Counted from the stretch's first letter, positions 7,309 through 15,538 are shown. The stretch is DNA of 35,837 nucleotides from Bacteroidota bacterium (GCA_023391895.1 JAEWAC010000267.1:1-35837), one strand, 5' to 3'. A program made the numbers and translations. The notes: generated by a model from the sequence alone, not told the origin.

Positions 7309-8337
7309 ATGAAACAAAGAGGTCAAAATCAACTCTTCTATGTCGGTGTTGATGTCTCAAAATTAACCATTGACGTTAGTTGTATCACCCAAGCCGGCGC
7401 AAACCACTACCAATGCTTCGAAAACACACCTCTTGGCTATCAACGGCTCAACCGGTGGCTGCTGTCTCAAAACGACTTTCATTATCCTAGTACTCTTTTC
7501 TGCCTGGAACATACCGGCATTTACTGCAGGCAGCTGGTAGCTTTTTTGCTGCTCAAAGGTGGCAAGGTTTGGCTCGAGTCTTCTTTGCCTCTCAAACGCT
7601 CAATGGGTCTTGTCAGGGGAAAAAGTGATAAGATCGATTCACTCAGAATTGCGCATTATGCCATGCTTAACAGGGATAAAGCAAAACTGGTAAGTCCTTC
7701 ACATACAACGCTTGAGCTCTTAAGAGACCTGCTTTCCAACCGCAAACGCATTGACAAAGCACTCCAGGGGATCAGCGTGTCAGTGCGTGAAATTAGTCGC
7801 ATTGACAAAGCAGCTGGCAAGGAACTGGCAAAGCTGAATGCCCCGGCACTTCAAGGACTGAAAAAGAGCAAGCAAGCCATTGAAAAACGGATGCAGGAGC
7901 TAATCCATAGTGACGCAGAGTTGGAGCGGATTTTTCAACTGGTGACTTCCATCAAGGGTGTAGGGCCGGTACTGACCACTGAGCTATTGATTTACACCCA
8001 GCAGTTCACCCGAATGACGACGCCTAAGCAACTGGCCTGCTACTGCGGTGTTGCGCCCTTTACACACACCTCCGGAACCAGCATCCGAGGCCGAGCGGGT
8101 ACTTCAAACTTCGCCAATATGCAGTTAAAGTCCACCCTTCATCTGGCCGCTATGTCTTCGTGCAAAAATGTACCGGATCTACATGCTTACTTTATACGAA
8201 AAGTGGCAGAAGGAAAATCAAAAATGTGCGTGTTGAATGCTATTAGAAACAAACTGCTTCACCGCATCCTGGCAGTCGTTAAACGAGGAACGCCATACCT
8301 CCCTAATTATGCACAAATAAATTTTGTGAAGTCATAG
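7309..8337 (+). CDS. IS110-family transposase (DEDD recombinase)
   Basis: The product is about 342 aa and catalyses RNA-guided recombination of the element. The start is taken at MKQRGQNQLFYVGVDVSK because the conserved GVDVSK strand normally lies close to the N-terminus; an upstream ATG-type start at 7255 would add 18 residues and invade the RNA region. The RuvC-like DEDD residues are visible as Asp in YVGVDVSK (residue 15), Glu in FCLEHTG and the two Asp in KSDKIDSLRIA. The C-terminal transposase_20 domain is seen as SIKGVGPVLTTELLIYT followed by QLACYCGVAPFTHTSG and SFNFANM-like residues with the expected catalytic Ser region (AGTSNFANMQLKSTL). The reading frame is intact, so the element may be active. 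Confidence 0.93.
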   Translation: MKQRGQNQLFYVGVDVSKLTIDVSCITQAGANHYQCFENTPLGYQRLNRWLLSQNDFHYPSTLFCLEHTGIYCRQLVAFLLLKGGKVWLESSLPLKRSMGLVRGKSDKIDSLRIAHYAMLNRDKAKLVSPSHTTLELLRDLLSNRKRIDKALQGISVSVREISRIDKAAGKELAKLNAPALQGLKKSKQAIEKRMQELIHSDAELERIFQLVTSIKGVGPVLTTELLIYTQQFTRMTTPKQLACYCGVAPFTHTSGTSIRGRAGTSNFANMQLKSTLHLAAMSSCKNVPDLHAYFIRKVAEGKSKMCVLNAIRNKLLHRILAVVKRGTPYLPNYAQINFVKS

Positions 8338-8350
8338 ATATCGTAAGCTT

Positions 8351-8393
8351 GCCCAAGAGCCTTACTCTTCTATAGATTCGCTGCCTCTTGGGC
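8351..8393. repeat. 9-bp inverted repeat at the IS110/MACPF junction
   Basis: GCCCAAGAG (8351 to 8359) and CTCTTGGGC (8385 to 8393) form a perfect inverted repeat around a 25-nt loop. The right arm encodes the last codons of the MACPF protein. It may act as a terminator between the convergent genes, although no T-run follows either arm, or it may reflect the insertion history. Confidence 0.5.
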
Positions 8394-10037
8394 ATTATGT
8401 GAAACCGTATCAGGGACTTCCACTGAGGCTGCCGCCATCTTTAGGGCTTTCACAGTGTTTATATTTGCCTCTTGACAGTTTAACAAATAAGTGGATGTAG
8501 CATTTGCACTTCCCCCATAATTCCAAACTAGAGTATTGAAATCTTCAATCGCATAACCAGAAGAAGAACCTTTCTTCCCAATACAGGTATAACAAACCTT
8601 CCACCAGCCTTCCGCTTCGGGTCCTGGTTCGTGTAAAATTTCATCTCTACCTTTCTTCCATTCTCCAAGTTCTGCACCACATGACTCCAACCAATACATA
8701 AAATTAGATGAAGGCAAATTATCCCCGTCTATACCAAAAGCCGAAACGGCACATATATAATCTTTGTAGTCAATTTTATTTAAATCATTCATAATATCCA
8801 CATAAACCTTTTGTGAAGCAGCTGGAACCTGGAGGTGGAGATAGTGGTCGTCTTCACTTTGATCCACGTAATATATCCTGCTGAATAAGACGCGATAGGT
8901 ATCACACTCAAAAAGCACGATCTGATATCCGCCTAATGGCTCGGTACAATTTATACCGTCATGCGGCGAATTAGAAGGCGTATTGACCTGCTTGTAGGGA
9001 GGTAATGGTACAAAGGGATCGGGGGTAATAGTTTGTCTGTTCATGGTAATGCAAGGTGCCGAAATCCAGGATAAATTATTAGTAGCTCCCTGAGATTCGA
9101 TAGTAGCACTCGCCTTTATTGCGTCGTTGTTATAATGCCAAATTGCCTGGTTAACAGCGGCAACCCGATCGCTGGGAAACAATTGAGACAAAGGCCGAAG
9201 CTGGAAGTTAATAATGCAGGGATTCGACATTAACGAATTTAACCACTGGGCGTAAAAATTTCCATATGAATTCGGTCGTGTTGGACTTAAGGTATTTAGC
9301 ATACTATCATCCCCGCCTTTAGATTGAATTTGTGAGAATCTGCTTTGGGTCCATTCCTGATCTATGGTTTTCCAATCAGCTTCTGCCTCATCCTTTGTTT
9401 TAAAAAAAAGAGCATTATATTCCAATGTTAAATTAGCACTTATCTCATTACTTTGACTGCTATAAGCCTTATTGACCGCAACATAATATCTCATACTTCC
9501 ACCAAGCACGACCCGAGATATAAAATGAGTCCCAAACTTCCTGAAAACTTCAAAAAATTGTTCCTGGTTCTGGGCGGTGAAAGTAGAAGGCAGGTTTTTG
9601 ACACCTGGGTCTTCCGTGAATGTTTCCGATAATACACGAAAAGATTCATCTTGCATTCTAAGTTCCCAGCCCGTAGATTCATTTTCGCAGAGGCAATAGT
9701 AGTAGGAATTAGATGTATTCAACGTCTGTGAATAAGCTGTATTAAACTCTCCAGAGAGTAACCCTTCCGACATTTGAAGACTAGCCTTTCCCGCAAAAAA
9801 TTTCTGAAATTCCTGTTTGGTTTGAAAAACATGAATTGCACCTTGAGTACTGGAATTTGGAATAAGCGCAACATTATCTGGCATCAGGTAAGTAATCTTG
9901 GTCGACGGATGCGTATAGGTCTGTTGCTTTGAATAGCTTTGTTGAAACAATTGAAAGGTAGCAGATGATGAATCAAACTTGCCATTAATGTTAAAACCAC
10001 AACCCAGGTAATCAGCACCGGGAATTTTATTAATCAT
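8370..10037 (-). CDS. MACPF-domain (perforin-like) protein
   Basis: The 555-aa product contains the MACPF signature FGTHFISRVVLGGS (residues 168 to 181), matching the family pattern [FY]-G-T-H-[FY]-x6-GG. MACPF proteins oligomerise on membranes and insert beta-hairpins to form pores. The region before the signature (GADYLGCGFNINGKF, then about 130 residues) fits the start of a MACPF fold. The C-terminal 230 residues (from about 325) form a separate Trp/Gly/Cys-containing domain without a recognised family. There is no signal peptide, so export by a dedicated route or cell lysis would be required. The start has a fair ribosome-binding site (AAAAGGACTTAAAATG). The gene is AT-rich and lies between mobile elements, suggesting transfer. 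Confidence 0.85.
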   Translation of the reverse strand: MINKIPGADYLGCGFNINGKFDSSSATFQLFQQSYSKQQTYTHPSTKITYLMPDNVALIPNSSTQGAIHVFQTKQEFQKFFAGKASLQMSEGLLSGEFNTAYSQTLNTSNSYYYCLCENESTGWELRMQDESFRVLSETFTEDPGVKNLPSTFTAQNQEQFFEVFRKFGTHFISRVVLGGSMRYYVAVNKAYSSQSNEISANLTLEYNALFFKTKDEAEADWKTIDQEWTQSRFSQIQSKGGDDSMLNTLSPTRPNSYGNFYAQWLNSLMSNPCIINFQLRPLSQLFPSDRVAAVNQAIWHYNNDAIKASATIESQGATNNLSWISAPCITMNRQTITPDPFVPLPPYKQVNTPSNSPHDGINCTEPLGGYQIVLFECDTYRVLFSRIYYVDQSEDDHYLHLQVPAASQKVYVDIMNDLNKIDYKDYICAVSAFGIDGDNLPSSNFMYWLESCGAELGEWKKGRDEILHEPGPEAEGWWKVCYTCIGKKGSSSGYAIEDFNTLVWNYGGSANATSTYLLNCQEANINTVKALKMAAASVEVPDTVSHNAQEAANL

Positions 10038-10801
10038 TTTAAGTCCTTTTTTATTTTGGTTTATGATTTATTGGTTCGGTAGTAGTTTTTATGCTCTAAT
10101 CGTTCAATATTTAGTTAATTCCTTTTTACTAGTTGTTGAAGAAATTATTGAAATTTCTAGTAGTTAAAAACGGACAAAACTCCTTTTATCCGTATGCATG
10201 TAACGTATCACTAGCAACACTACGAATATAAAGTAAATTTTATTTATATAAAAAATTCTTCAATTAAAAGTTGCCGATTTACAAACTAAAGATTTTTGTT
10301 TTTGTGATAGCAAGATGAGTGAGCATTTATGGTTAGAATTGTTTGCAATGATAAAAAGCCAAAACTGTACCTAGTCATGCATGTAAAAATTAACACACTG
10401 CCGCACCTAAAAATGCTTTGGCTTCTGAAGATTGTTAAAGCTTAACAGGCTTTTGAAGTTATTTGTAGACCGTTTATTAGATGAAGCAGATCCATATTTA
10501 CAACATGTGCTTCCAATTTTAACTCGAGAGGCCTATCCATAAGAGTTTTTTCCTTCAAGAAAGCCTTAGATAAACATCGCTAGGATCAGTTCTGCGTCTA
10601 GATGAAGCTAATTGTAAATATTAGTAATCTTCAATTTATTCTGCAAGTAGCAGCATGGTATGTACGAGGGTTGCGTACAACGGTCAGAGGCTTTTAGCAG
10701 TACAGGAATTTGGAATGCTACAGCCTCTCTCAGTTACAGGAGCAAAATAGTGATTCTTTAGTCGAAAACATATTCATCTGCCTGTATTGTTGAAAGCCTG
10801 T
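10038..10801. other. AT-rich gap with no convincing gene
   Basis: This stretch of about 760 bp holds the MACPF upstream region on its left side and otherwise only short, interrupted frames. One frame near 10432 to 10545 encodes about 36 residues (ending LPILTREAYP) but has no recognisable start or family. No transposase remnant or RNA gene was identified. Confidence 0.6.
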
Positions 10802-11261
10802 GTTAAGCGCATCAAAGGTCAGTGTCGCCTTCACTTATATATGAAACGAGGTTTTTGCCGTCAGGGATTGTAAAATATACATAAGCGTAGCCAAGCGGAC
10901 CATCTTTCCCTTTCGGAAGGGTTCTATAGTCGTAGTAGTAATACAGGTATTGTTTGCCTTTGTTTGTGTCTCTTATTTGATTCGGCTTACCCAAGCTTTG
11001 AAGCAGCGCATCTTTTGTTAAGCCGTCTGTCTTGCAGGCAAGCAAATACTTTGTGTTTTCTCTGCGGAACCCTCCGTTGCCAGATGAGTCAAGTTTCCAA
11101 TCAGGCGAAAGGCGCTTTACTAATTCAACGCAATCAATTTTCTTGTTTGCAGATTGGATTTGGCTAAAGCCGTTTGTCGTAAAAATAAGGAGCAAACTAA
11201 ATAAAAACGACTGTCGCATATGAATAATTGAACTGAATGAATGGTTTTGGCTGCGCTTAAC
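10802..11261 (-). repeat. Cassette-like unit F (ends GTTAAGCGC / GCGCTTAAC)
   Basis: GTTAAGCGC (11261 to 11253 on the minus strand) precedes the secreted-protein gene, and its perfect complement GCGCTTAAC (10810 to 10802) follows its stop by one base. These match the integron core-site consensus exactly (GTTRRRY as GTTAAGC and RYYYAAC as GCTTAAC). The unit is about 460 bp and lies directly downstream, on the same strand, of a broken tyrosine recombinase gene. Confidence 0.65.
10812..11219 (-). CDS. Small secreted protein in cassette-like unit F
   Basis: The start is taken at MRQSFLFSLLLIFTTNGFSQ because this is a clear type I signal peptide (cleavage near GFSQ); the reading upstream to 11363 crosses the cassette boundary and has no coding character. 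The mature protein of about 115 residues contains CVELVKRLSPDWKLDSSGNGGFRR, a stretch LTKDALLQSLGKPNQIRDTNKGKQYLYYYYDYR and an IPDGKNLVSYISEGDTDL tail. The LGKPN...YLYYYY pattern recalls SmpA/BamE-like small folds, but the similarity is too weak for a name. Predicted location is periplasmic. Confidence 0.75.
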   Translation of the reverse strand: MRQSFLFSLLLIFTTNGFSQIQSANKKIDCVELVKRLSPDWKLDSSGNGGFRRENTKYLLACKTDGLTKDALLQSLGKPNQIRDTNKGKQYLYYYYDYRTLPKGKDGPLGYAYVYFTIPDGKNLVSYISEGDTDL

Positions 11262-11366
11262 ACTAAAATAGTGCACATCCCCGAGCCCCACAAGTAATTT
11301 CCTAATCATTGTTTTACAATGTTTTAATAGGAGCCTTTTTGTATTGTCGGTGCGAACAAGCAAACT

Positions 11367-12553
11367 TTACCACTCCAGGCGCTGCCTCCTCCAGAGCGCA
11401 TCCAAAGGACTTCGGATAGCCACCGGCTGTTCTTTTCCCGCATGCAGGTAACGCTCAGTAGTCTTAATACTAAAATGCCCCAGCAGATCCTTGATGTAGC
11501 GGATGTCCACGCCTTTTTCCAAAAGATGGGTAGCAAAGCTGTGCCTGAGTGCGTGAAAACTGACCTCTTTTAAAATACCTGCTCGCTGCCTGGCCTCCCG
11601 AAAGATCCGCGCCATACTCTTGGGCGAATAGGGACGAGCGGGAACTGGTCCTTCAAAAAGATAGGTGATGGGCCGTGGTGTACAGCCCTTTAGGTAGGAA
11701 CGCAGGACGTCCAGTAAAACCGGGCTTAAGCTCACGCAGCGGTCCTTCTTGCCCTGGGCTCTTTCTATAAAGAGCTGCATACGGGCGCTGTCCACGTGTG
11801 CGGGGCTTCAGGTGCGCCACCTCGCTCACCCTACGCCCGGCGGAGTAGGCGGTAAACACGATGGCCTTGTGCTTGCGGTTTGTGACCGCGTTGAACAGCC
11901 GTCCCAGCTCCTCTTCACCTAACACCTTGGGCAACTGGATAGGCCGTTTGGGTCGGGGCACCTCCAAAAACATCCGCTCGCGGCCCAGCACCGGGAGTAA
12001 AACTTCAGCGCGTTGATCCGACTGTGCAGGGTAGCCTCCTTCAGTCCCGGTTTCTCGATACAGGACAGCAGGTAGCGGCGCACCTCCTCTGCGGTGAGGG
12101 TGGCCACATCGCGTTCTTTAAGCAGGCGCAACAGCGGTAGAAACTCATTGCGATAGGTTTTGATGGTGCTGGGGCTGTAGGCTTTAAGCTGCAACTGGGC
12201 CAGAAACTGGCCAAAGGCTTTCCGGTTGGCCGTGCTCAAGGGTTGCAACAGCAGCAACTGGGAACTGGTGCGGGTTAGCTTCTCCGATCGAATGGAAGGA
12301 AAAACAGTCCTTCGCTGTTCCAGATAGTTGCGCAAGGGGGAGTGGTATTGAGGAGCGCTTTGCCCTGGAGCCCTTCCAATAGCAGGCGGTAGTGTTCCCT
12401 TGAGAGGGGCAGGTACCATAGTTTAGCCCCTGTACTCCAGCGGATCCCGCGGATCTTTCGAAGGGCGTATTCCACCTCCTTATCCTCGGGCTGAGGTATG
12501 CCCATGGCGTCCACTCCGCGCACGTGCAAGGGCTGAAGGGTTAAGGTAAGCAT
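11367..12553 (-). pseudogene. Tyrosine recombinase, three frameshifts
   Basis: Joined across frames this is a recombinase of about 395 aa. It has an N-terminal extra domain (MLTLTLQPLHVRGVDAMGIP..., 12553 to about 12340), a core-binding domain (12335 to about 12000, QFLAQLQLKAYSPSTIKTYRNEF) and a catalytic domain. Catalytic residues survive in the separate pieces: Arg in SAGRRVSEVAHL, Lys in GKKDR, His/Arg in FHALRHSFATHLLE, His in LGHFS and Tyr in TTERYLHAG. Frames change near 12340 (a C-run), near 11990 and near 11805, so it cannot make a full protein. It resembles the IS91-associated recombinases of Bacteroidetes and lacks a visible IntI-specific insertion. It lies directly upstream of unit F on the same strand. 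Confidence 0.85.
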
Positions 12554-12834
12554 GGTGCATGTTTCTATAAGTTACCAAAAGTTACAAAACAAACGGCGGG
12601 GTGACTACTCAACAGTAAACTTCTTTGTTGATCAACAGGTGAAACACCGGCAAGATGCCCATACAACCTTATATTATCATATACACCGGTATTGCCCTTA
12701 AATATTTCTACCAAAAACACCCAAGATCGGTTGAATTACTCGCTTTAATTTGTGAGGCGGCGTGACCAGGCACTCACCCTTCCATGAATTGCCTACTTGA
12801 AGTGGATCAGGAATTTTATTATGGCGATTATATT

Positions 12835-13236
12835 TCAGGCAACGACCAGGACAATGACCCACTTCATCGACGTATCCATTACCGTTTTAAAATGTTCGGA
12901 TCCGAACCGATCCCCAAAAAGACTGTAGTGCTTTGTTTGGTAAAGCCGGCAGTGCTGCTTTTTTACTTCCTCTTTTATATCTTCTAATCCTTTCTCCAGG
13001 ATGGAAGTAAGCAAAGAAAGATCCAGGGGTCTTTGATCAGCCAGTCAAGCTTCCATGCGACCACTGAATCCGTTATACAGTTCTTCCATCTTTGGAGCAA
13101 ACGCCTTTTGTCCCTGTTCCAGATGGTTTAATCGTTCCCCCTGTGTCCTGCATACTTCTTTTAATTCTTCTGTTTCCTGAAGGATGTCATTCATTAAGGC
13201 ATCTTTTTCGTCTGCCCGGTTTAACTCGCTGGCCAT
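12835..13236 (-). pseudogene. Coiled-coil protein of a mobilization module, interrupted by TGA
   Basis: The first 63 codons encode a charged coiled-coil (MASELNRADEKDALMNDIL... to FSGRMEA). A TGA at 13045 to 13047 interrupts it, but the same frame continues for 69 more sensible codons (LADQRPLDLSLLTSILEKGL, then KEEVKKQHCRLYQTKHYSLF) and ends with a hydrophobic stretch MKWVIVLVVA. The continuity of the frame shows one ancestral protein of about 133 or more residues with a start of a membrane segment. It follows the relaxase fragment by 39 bp on the same strand, the position of accessory mobilization genes. Function is inferred from that position only. Confidence 0.65.
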
Positions 13237-13275
13237 AATATTTAATTTAATTAGTCATGTAAAAAGGTAGCAAGC

Positions 13276-13836
13276 TTACAAGCGCAAGAAGCGGCGCTTG
13301 CTTTTTTTCTTTTTGGCTTCTTTCAACAACTCCGGGTTAACCCCGACCGGTAGTTCTTCTTTATGGCGCAAAAGAGTTTCCAGCGCTTTTTCCAGGTGCT
13401 TTTCCATGCCCGGCGTTTTCAGCCCTTTTTGAGCACTTTCCCAACCAGAAATTTTTGGAACTAAAGACAGCACTGGAGTGTCCGCTCCATTTTCTTTGGG
13501 GGTAAATTGCAGGAGTTTGAGTCCGTTATTTTGAGCAAGCATTCTTTCAATGGTTCTATAAGAGTACCCCACTTCACTTCCTTTGATCCGAACACCCTTT
13601 GCGTCTATAAAGCAAATCCCCCTTCCCTTAATGGTTTGATACCCCAAGGCCTTCATCCTTTCCCTCAAATCTTCCAGGGTTTTGCAACCGGAAAGGGATT
13701 GCGCAATGTCCCTTCGCAGCGCTTCTTTGCGCTGGTCCTGCCGAGGGGTCAACCGCTGCTCTTTGGGAAGAAATCTCCGGGGACTGAGCACAGGCCTTAG
13801 GTTATGTTTCACTTCCATTTTCCGACAAAAACTCAT
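13276..13836 (-). pseudogene. Relaxase/mobilization nuclease, C-terminal fragment
   Basis: The 186 residues match the C-terminal part of Bacteroidetes mobilization relaxases: NLRPVLSPRRFLPKEQRLTPRQDQRKEALRRDI, then the segment ALGYQTIKGRGICFIDAKGVRIKGSEVGYSYRTIERML typical of these proteins, and a lysine-rich tail KKKKSKRRFLRL. The N-terminal nuclease domain with its catalytic Tyr and HxH-type metal site is absent; upstream of 13836 the sequence changes at once to the dispersed-motif cluster. It is therefore a truncated remnant of a mobilizable element, not a working relaxase. Confidence 0.75.
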
Positions 13837-13846
13837 AAAAGAACTG

Positions 13847-14208
13847 CTATATGGGGTTTAAAAGAAGTTAGTAGGAGATGCTGAAACAAGTTCAGCATGA
13901 CAGAAGGGAGAGGCATTACGATTTCTTCAAAAACCTATAGGATAAGATACAAAACATTGATATGGACATTTGAAAAAGTTAGAGATGCTCAACGAATGCA
14001 GCAGAACAGAGGCAAGAGAAAGGCATGACAACTTCTTCAAAACCCCATATAAAAAAGAAATCAGGAATAGAAACATCAGGTTTGACAACAGCTGCCAAAA
14101 CTATTGGGAGCATTTTAAAAATGTCATATAGGGTTTAAAGAAGTTACACAGCGCCGCAGCAATCAGCCCGCAGCCAAAAGCAGGCGGGTTGCTTTAAAAA
14201 CCCATACA
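13847..14208. repeat. Cluster of six dispersed-motif copies upstream of lpxB
   Basis: Copies lie at 13847 to 13870 (+), 13921 to 13941 (-), 13959 to 13980 (+, degenerate), 14030 to 14050 (-), 14125 to 14145 (+) and 14192 to 14207 (-). They fit the consensus TATGGGKTTTTRAARAAGTT and alternate in orientation, so adjacent copies form large inverted repeats. The rest of this 425-bp gap shows no gene. Confidence 0.75.
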
Positions 14209-14262
14209 CTCACCCGCACTACTTATCTTTAACCCCCCAATTACGCACAACCCTTTCAAGGC

Positions 14263-15393
14263 ATGAAATACTACATCATAGCAGGCGAAGCATCCGGCGA
14301 TTTACACGGCAGCAATCTGATCAGGGAAATCAAAAAACAAGATGCCCAGGCCACCATCCGCAGCTGGGGCGGTGACCTGATGCAGGCGGCCGGTGCTGAT
14401 GTAGTAAAGCATTACAAAGACCTGGCGTTTATGGGCTTTGCAGAAGTGATCAAAAACCTGCCGACCATTTTGGCCAACATCCGGTTTTGCAAGCAGGACA
14501 TAGCCACCTTTGCCCCCGATGTACTGGTGCTGATCGATTATCCCGGTTTTAATTTACGCATTGCCAAATGGGCCAAAGAGCAGGGTATCAAAGTCATCTA
14601 TTACATTTCCCCGCAGGTATGGGCCTGGAAAGAAAGCCGCGTGAAGCTTATTCGCGAAGTGGTAGACCACATGCTGGTGATCCTGCCTTTTGAAAAAGAG
14701 TTTTACGAAACCCGGTGGGACTATAAGGTAAGCTATGTAGGCCATCCGCTGGTGCAGGTGGTCAACGAGTTTGTGGCACAACACCCGGCGCCGGAGCAAC
14801 CGCTTCAAAAACCCATCGTGGCCCTGCTGCCCGGTAGTAGAAAACAGGAGGTAGCCAAAAAGCTGCCGCTTATGCTGGAAGCCAGCAAAGCCTTTCCGGA
14901 CCACCAGTTTGTAGTAGCCAAAGCCACCTCGCTGGACGAAAGTTTTTATGCGCCCTTGCTGGCGCCTTACCCCGAAGTAACATCGGTTAAAGGCGAAACC
15001 TACAGCCTGCTTACCAGGGCCACAGCGGCGCTGGTAACCTCGGGCACGGCGACACTGGAAACGGCCTTGTTTGGCGTGCCGCAGGTGGTTTGCTACAAAG
15101 GTTCCGCTATTTCCTATCACATTGCCAAAAGACTGATCAGGATCAAATATATTTCGCTGGTCAACCTGATTGCCGACAAGCCGGTGGTAACCGAACTGAT
15201 ACAGCACGAACTAACGGTGAAAAACATTACCCGCGAACTGGATGCCATTTTGCACAACCCGCAGCGCATCCGGCAGATCAAACAAGACTATGCGGACCTC
15301 AAAAGCCTGTTGCAGCAACAAGGCAACGCCTCCGCACAGGCCGCCGCCATTATTGTACAGGCGGTGCAGGCTAATGCCTTATCAAAAGCTTAA
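14263..15393 (+). CDS. lpxB: Lipid-A-disaccharide synthase
   Basis: LpxB condenses UDP-2,3-diacylglucosamine with lipid X to form the beta-1,6-linked tetra-acyl disaccharide in lipid A synthesis at the inner membrane. The 376-aa length is normal. The N-terminus MKYYIIAGEASGDLHG, the FMGFAEVIKNLP region, DYPGFNLRIAKWAKEQGIKVIYYISPQVWAWKESR and the GSRKQEV nucleotide-sugar region are all typical, and the GT19 family call is firm. The start ATG gives the canonical N-terminus. Its 3' end overlaps the convergent DUF6728 gene by 23 bp. Upstream lies the motif cluster instead of another lipid A gene, so it appears to be transcribed alone. Confidence 0.97.
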   Translation: MKYYIIAGEASGDLHGSNLIREIKKQDAQATIRSWGGDLMQAAGADVVKHYKDLAFMGFAEVIKNLPTILANIRFCKQDIATFAPDVLVLIDYPGFNLRIAKWAKEQGIKVIYYISPQVWAWKESRVKLIREVVDHMLVILPFEKEFYETRWDYKVSYVGHPLVQVVNEFVAQHPAPEQPLQKPIVALLPGSRKQEVAKKLPLMLEASKAFPDHQFVVAKATSLDESFYAPLLAPYPEVTSVKGETYSLLTRATAALVTSGTATLETALFGVPQVVCYKGSAISYHIAKRLIRIKYISLVNLIADKPVVTELIQHELTVKNITRELDAILHNPQRIRQIKQDYADLKSLLQQQGNASAQAAAIIVQAVQANALSKA

Positions 15394-15538
15394 TTACCAT
15401 GATGATCAGCGCCAGCAGGAACAGCAGGATGCTGAGGCGGTTAATGCCATGCATGTACTTGACCCACTGCGACTTAGGACGATCAGGATCGGGCTTGCGT
15501 ATGTATAAATATTCAGCAATCTGCTTCAGTACTCCCAT
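15371..15538 (-). CDS. DUF6728-family micro-protein (55 aa)
   Basis: The product starts MGVLKQIAEYLYIRKPDPDR, continues with the conserved KYMHGINRLSILLF region and ends in a single transmembrane helix (ILLFLLALIIMVIKLLIR). This is the pattern of DUF6728, a short membrane protein widespread in Bacteroidetes with unknown role. An N-in, C-out single-pass topology is likely from the positive charges. The start codon immediately follows the T-run of a terminator-like hairpin (15539 to 15567), which is odd for a translation start. The gene converges with and slightly overlaps lpxB. Confidence 0.85.
   Translation of the reverse strand: MGVLKQIAEYLYIRKPDPDRPKSQWVKYMHGINRLSILLFLLALIIMVIKLLIRH

Larger units (their letters stand above)
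7100..8340 (+). mobile_element. IS110-type insertion sequence (approximate limits)
   Basis: The element comprises a non-coding left part with the candidate bridge RNA and one transposase gene. IS110 members lack inverted repeats. A TAGATAT string occurs near both presumed ends (about 7108 and 8336), but the ends cannot be proved without an empty site. The right end lies beside the 3' end of the convergent MACPF gene. Confidence 0.65.

Noticed and set aside
11367..12553. Integron integrase IntI
   Set aside because: The catalytic region reads straight from the Lys motif to the His-x-x-Arg motif with no visible IntI-specific insert, and its closest resemblance is to transposon-associated recombinases.
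12784..12987. 67-codon plus-strand frame
   Set aside because: The opposite strand carries the continuing frame of the mobilization remnant, which explains the sequence better.
14554..15207. 217-codon minus-strand frame inside lpxB
   Set aside because: It is antisense to a firmly identified gene and has no recognisable domain.
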